Positions 58,341-60,524 of a stretch of 60,524 nucleotides of DNA are shown piece after piece. A program made the translations under genes and the position numbers. Position 1 is the stretch's first letter; every line of letters begins with the position of its first letter. The notes beneath the pieces are model-generated. The model made no database searches. It saw only the letters and a program-made list of their open reading frames with translations, and was not told where the DNA came from. The stretch comes from Mansonella perstans (Eukaryota; Nematoda; Chromadorea; Rhabditida; Onchocercidae), in contig JBAMDO010000267.1 of assembly GCA_037074765.1 (NCBI GenBank), positions 1-60,524 on the forward strand, written 5' to 3'.

Positions 58341-60524
58341 CCCAAAAGTTTTTAAATCGAAAAATATAGAAAAACATTTGAGAGAGATGATTGGAAGTTG
58401 CAAGAGTTCTCTCAATTACTTGTCCTTCATATCGGCCAAGAATGAATGGTTCATATGAGGGACGTGGAAAGTGTGGGAGAAATTGTAAATAAAAAGCTTT
58501 TAAAGTTGAACGACACAATTTGGGTTCAACGTATTTGTATCATTATTGGCGAAAAGAAAAATGAAACAATTTGAAAAGTAAGTTGACTTTTGCAAAACAA
58601 AATTTGCAATCAGCTGATTTGAAATTCGAAATAGAAATTGATGAGAGAGAAGCAAAAAGTTTTAAAAAATTAGTTAATGATCGTTTATGCTATTTATTGT
58701 TTTGCAAAAAGTATTACAATTTCAGACAGGTAAGATGGCAAATGTCTACTACAAAGATACATTTGATTACAACATTGCTGTTGTAATGATGTGACAAATT
58801 GATAATCACATCGTATGATGTGACATAATTTTAAAAAGTACATTTCTCATATTTAAATTGGTTAAAAATTTTAGATTTTAAAAAATATTTAACGAAATGC
58901 AAAAATTGTTTCTAAAAAGGTTAAGAAGCGCCAAGGTGGTTGAAATGTTAAAAACTTTAAACTAAATTTGACAAAAATAAAACTCAATGCAAATAAATTA
59001 AAATGACAATTTCACATTCAAAAATCCAAAAAGACAAATCTTTTTCACAATTTTTTTTTTTTTATAGCCAAAATATATTCATTCGTCAAAATAAGAAGCA
59101 GTAAAAATCTTATATATAAATTAAACCAGTCATAAATTATATCCATGAAGAATTACTTGGCTTAGCAAATTCTGAAAATTCTTTTCAGTCTTTAATTTTC
59201 AGTTTTTTTTTTTCGCTTCTTCTGAAGAACATTTTCGCTGAAACATTTTTGTTTAATTTTCTTTTCTTTTTTTTTGGCAAATTTTTTTAATCATCAGGAA
59301 AAAATTGTCAATTATTTCCTGTCAGTGTTAGTTTCTCAAAGGAGCTAAATTGCAAATAATGTTTCTTTAATCGTGAAACATACTAAGAAGGAAATTTTAA
59401 GAAAAATTAGAAAATTTTGGCCTTGTCGGTTTTTACAGAAAAAACCGTTTAGTTCAAGCTTAGAAAGCAAGTATAAGAAAATGAAAGAAAATTTTCTTTT
59501 CTTTTAGCTCCATTTTTATTTCTTTAAAATTTTATTCATTTTTATCATACCATAAAAAAACAAAACATTTGAAAATATAGTGAGAGAAAAAACGAAATGT
59601 TCTTTTTTCAAATACCGTAAGAAAAAAAACGACATATTCTTTTCTTGTAATTAGCTAAACTAATATTTGATTCCTATCACACAATTTTTTGAACATTCAG
59701 CGATTTATTTCTTTTGCATGATAATATTATTACTGTGAGATTGTTTTTCAATAAGCCCTGAAAAGAAAAGTTTTGTATCTTTTTGAGTCTTATTAAAATA
59801 TTGTCAAGTATGAACTGTTACCAGTTGTCACATCAATTTTTCTCTCATTCATATTTACATATGCAAATCATTTTTCAAGTATTAAATTTTTAGCAATGCT
59901 ATATCTACAAATTGAACTTTTCTTTTGCATCATTCATTTGAAAGTATGACAAATTTTTTGATTGAATTTGAATGAAACGCTAAGTAACGATGTGTCATCA
60001 ACGTACTTTCATATTTTATTACAAATAAATCTATATTAATCAGTTTTTTTTTTACTTAAGCATATTATTAATTCATTAACTCAAACTGCTACCTCTGACA
60101 GTAATTCCATTCAATATGTTTAATTTGAAATTTATTATTTAGCTATTTGATATGAATTATTTTCTTTTCTTCCTTTTTTCTCCTACAGTCTTTTTTAAAT
60201 TTTGGACTGCCAAAAAAATGAATGATCATTTAAAAAGGAAATTTTCAATGAATGCACAATTCACGACAATAAATAGCGATAGCTTGAGGAAATTAAAAAA
60301 TTTTAATTTTTAAATTAATACAAGTAAGCAGAAAGCAAAATTTGTAACGTGTAAATTGAAATGAGAATCATTTTCATTGAATTTGGCAAATAAATTGATT
60401 TTAAATAATTTCATTTTAAAACTTTAATTAACAATTATTCTGTGAAACGGAAGAAAAGTTTTCAGGCTTTTGAGTTGACAACCAGAATACAAATCATTAA
60501 TGAATTGATGCATGTTTTTCTTCC

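Larger units (their letters stand above)
54781..60524. other. Gene-free AT-rich region at the right end
   Basis: No exon recognised over 5.7 kb. It holds a poly(A)-like run (54905-54945), a TATCAT-type AT repeat (55905-56000), an ATTATC/GTTATC microsatellite (57010-57105), two tandem repeats listed separately, and a short (TGTA)n tract (58056-58090). ORFs at 58102-58518 (-) and 58571-58786 (+) look like chance frames in repeats. Confidence 0.5.

Noticed and set aside
58102..58518. 138-codon minus-strand ORF
   Set aside because: It spans a 78-bp tandem repeat and repeats its own peptide; no homology or splice evidence.
1..60524. Transferred Wolbachia DNA
   Set aside because: Filarial genomes often carry such inserts, but I saw no bacterial-type gene or long intronless bacterial frame in this window.
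1..60524. tRNA, rRNA or spliced-leader RNA genes
   Set aside because: I looked for cloverleaf-like and 5S/SL-like segments by eye and found none I could support; a covariance-model scan would be needed to exclude them.

Overview
The window looks like nuclear DNA from a nematode, most likely a filarial or other spirurid worm. It is very AT-rich (roughly 70-75% by eye). Its protein-coding genes are split into many small exons (about 60-230 bp) with GT/AG introns, and the best protein matches are to conserved animal genes with nematode-style versions. The most telling are a 113-residue HSP12-type small heat shock protein and a stomatin of the UNC-1/MEC-2 kind. Several first exons sit a few bases after a good TTTCAG site, as expected for spliced-leader trans-splicing. 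I could not name the species, and there are no bacterial genes, operons, CRISPR arrays or phage here.

Layout. 1-5649 (+): nuclear cap-binding protein subunit 1, missing only its N-terminus, with four apparent 1-bp indels in its first half. 6172-7459 (-): 3-hydroxyacyl-CoA dehydrogenase lacking its NAD-binding N-terminal exons. 7539-8164 (+): the last two exons of a HERC-like HECT ubiquitin ligase, also with indels. These two incomplete genes meet head to head only 79 bp apart. 8.4-20 kb is a repeat-rich zone: a 5.6-kb imperfect palindrome (arms about 8835-10312 and 12850-14415) whose arms share a terminal-exon-like segment, a decayed RTE-like LINE reverse transcriptase, and a decayed BEL/Pao element between inverted repeats. 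20-29.3 kb is about 9 kb of AT-rich DNA with tandem repeats and at most two orphan exon candidates.

29.3-32.4 kb (+): complete stomatin gene, 290 aa, with decayed copies of its last exon inside its last intron. 32.4-36.8 kb: no gene, two minisatellites. 36784-45229: a striking inverted repeat. Two arms of exactly 1803 bp, apparently identical, each carry a complete HSP12 gene and flank a 4.84-kb spacer that holds a complete EB1 (microtubule plus-end) gene. 46559-49581 (-): complete SURF1 (cytochrome c oxidase assembly), 292 aa. 50908-54780 (+): complete DPF/requiem (d4) chromatin protein, 371 aa, divergent from SURF1 with a 60-bp tandem repeat in front. 54.8-60.5 kb: AT-rich, with microsatellites and short tandem repeats, no gene recognised.

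The genes serve unrelated housekeeping jobs (mRNA cap binding, fatty acid oxidation, membrane scaffolding, protein folding, microtubules, respiratory chain assembly, chromatin). They are not a pathway cluster, and I see no convincing new biological system. The most interesting features are structural: the homogenised HSP12 inverted repeat with diverged outer flanks, the junction of two truncated genes at about 7.5 kb, and the large palindrome next to it. All gene models were built by eye from splice sites and protein similarity; no search was run.
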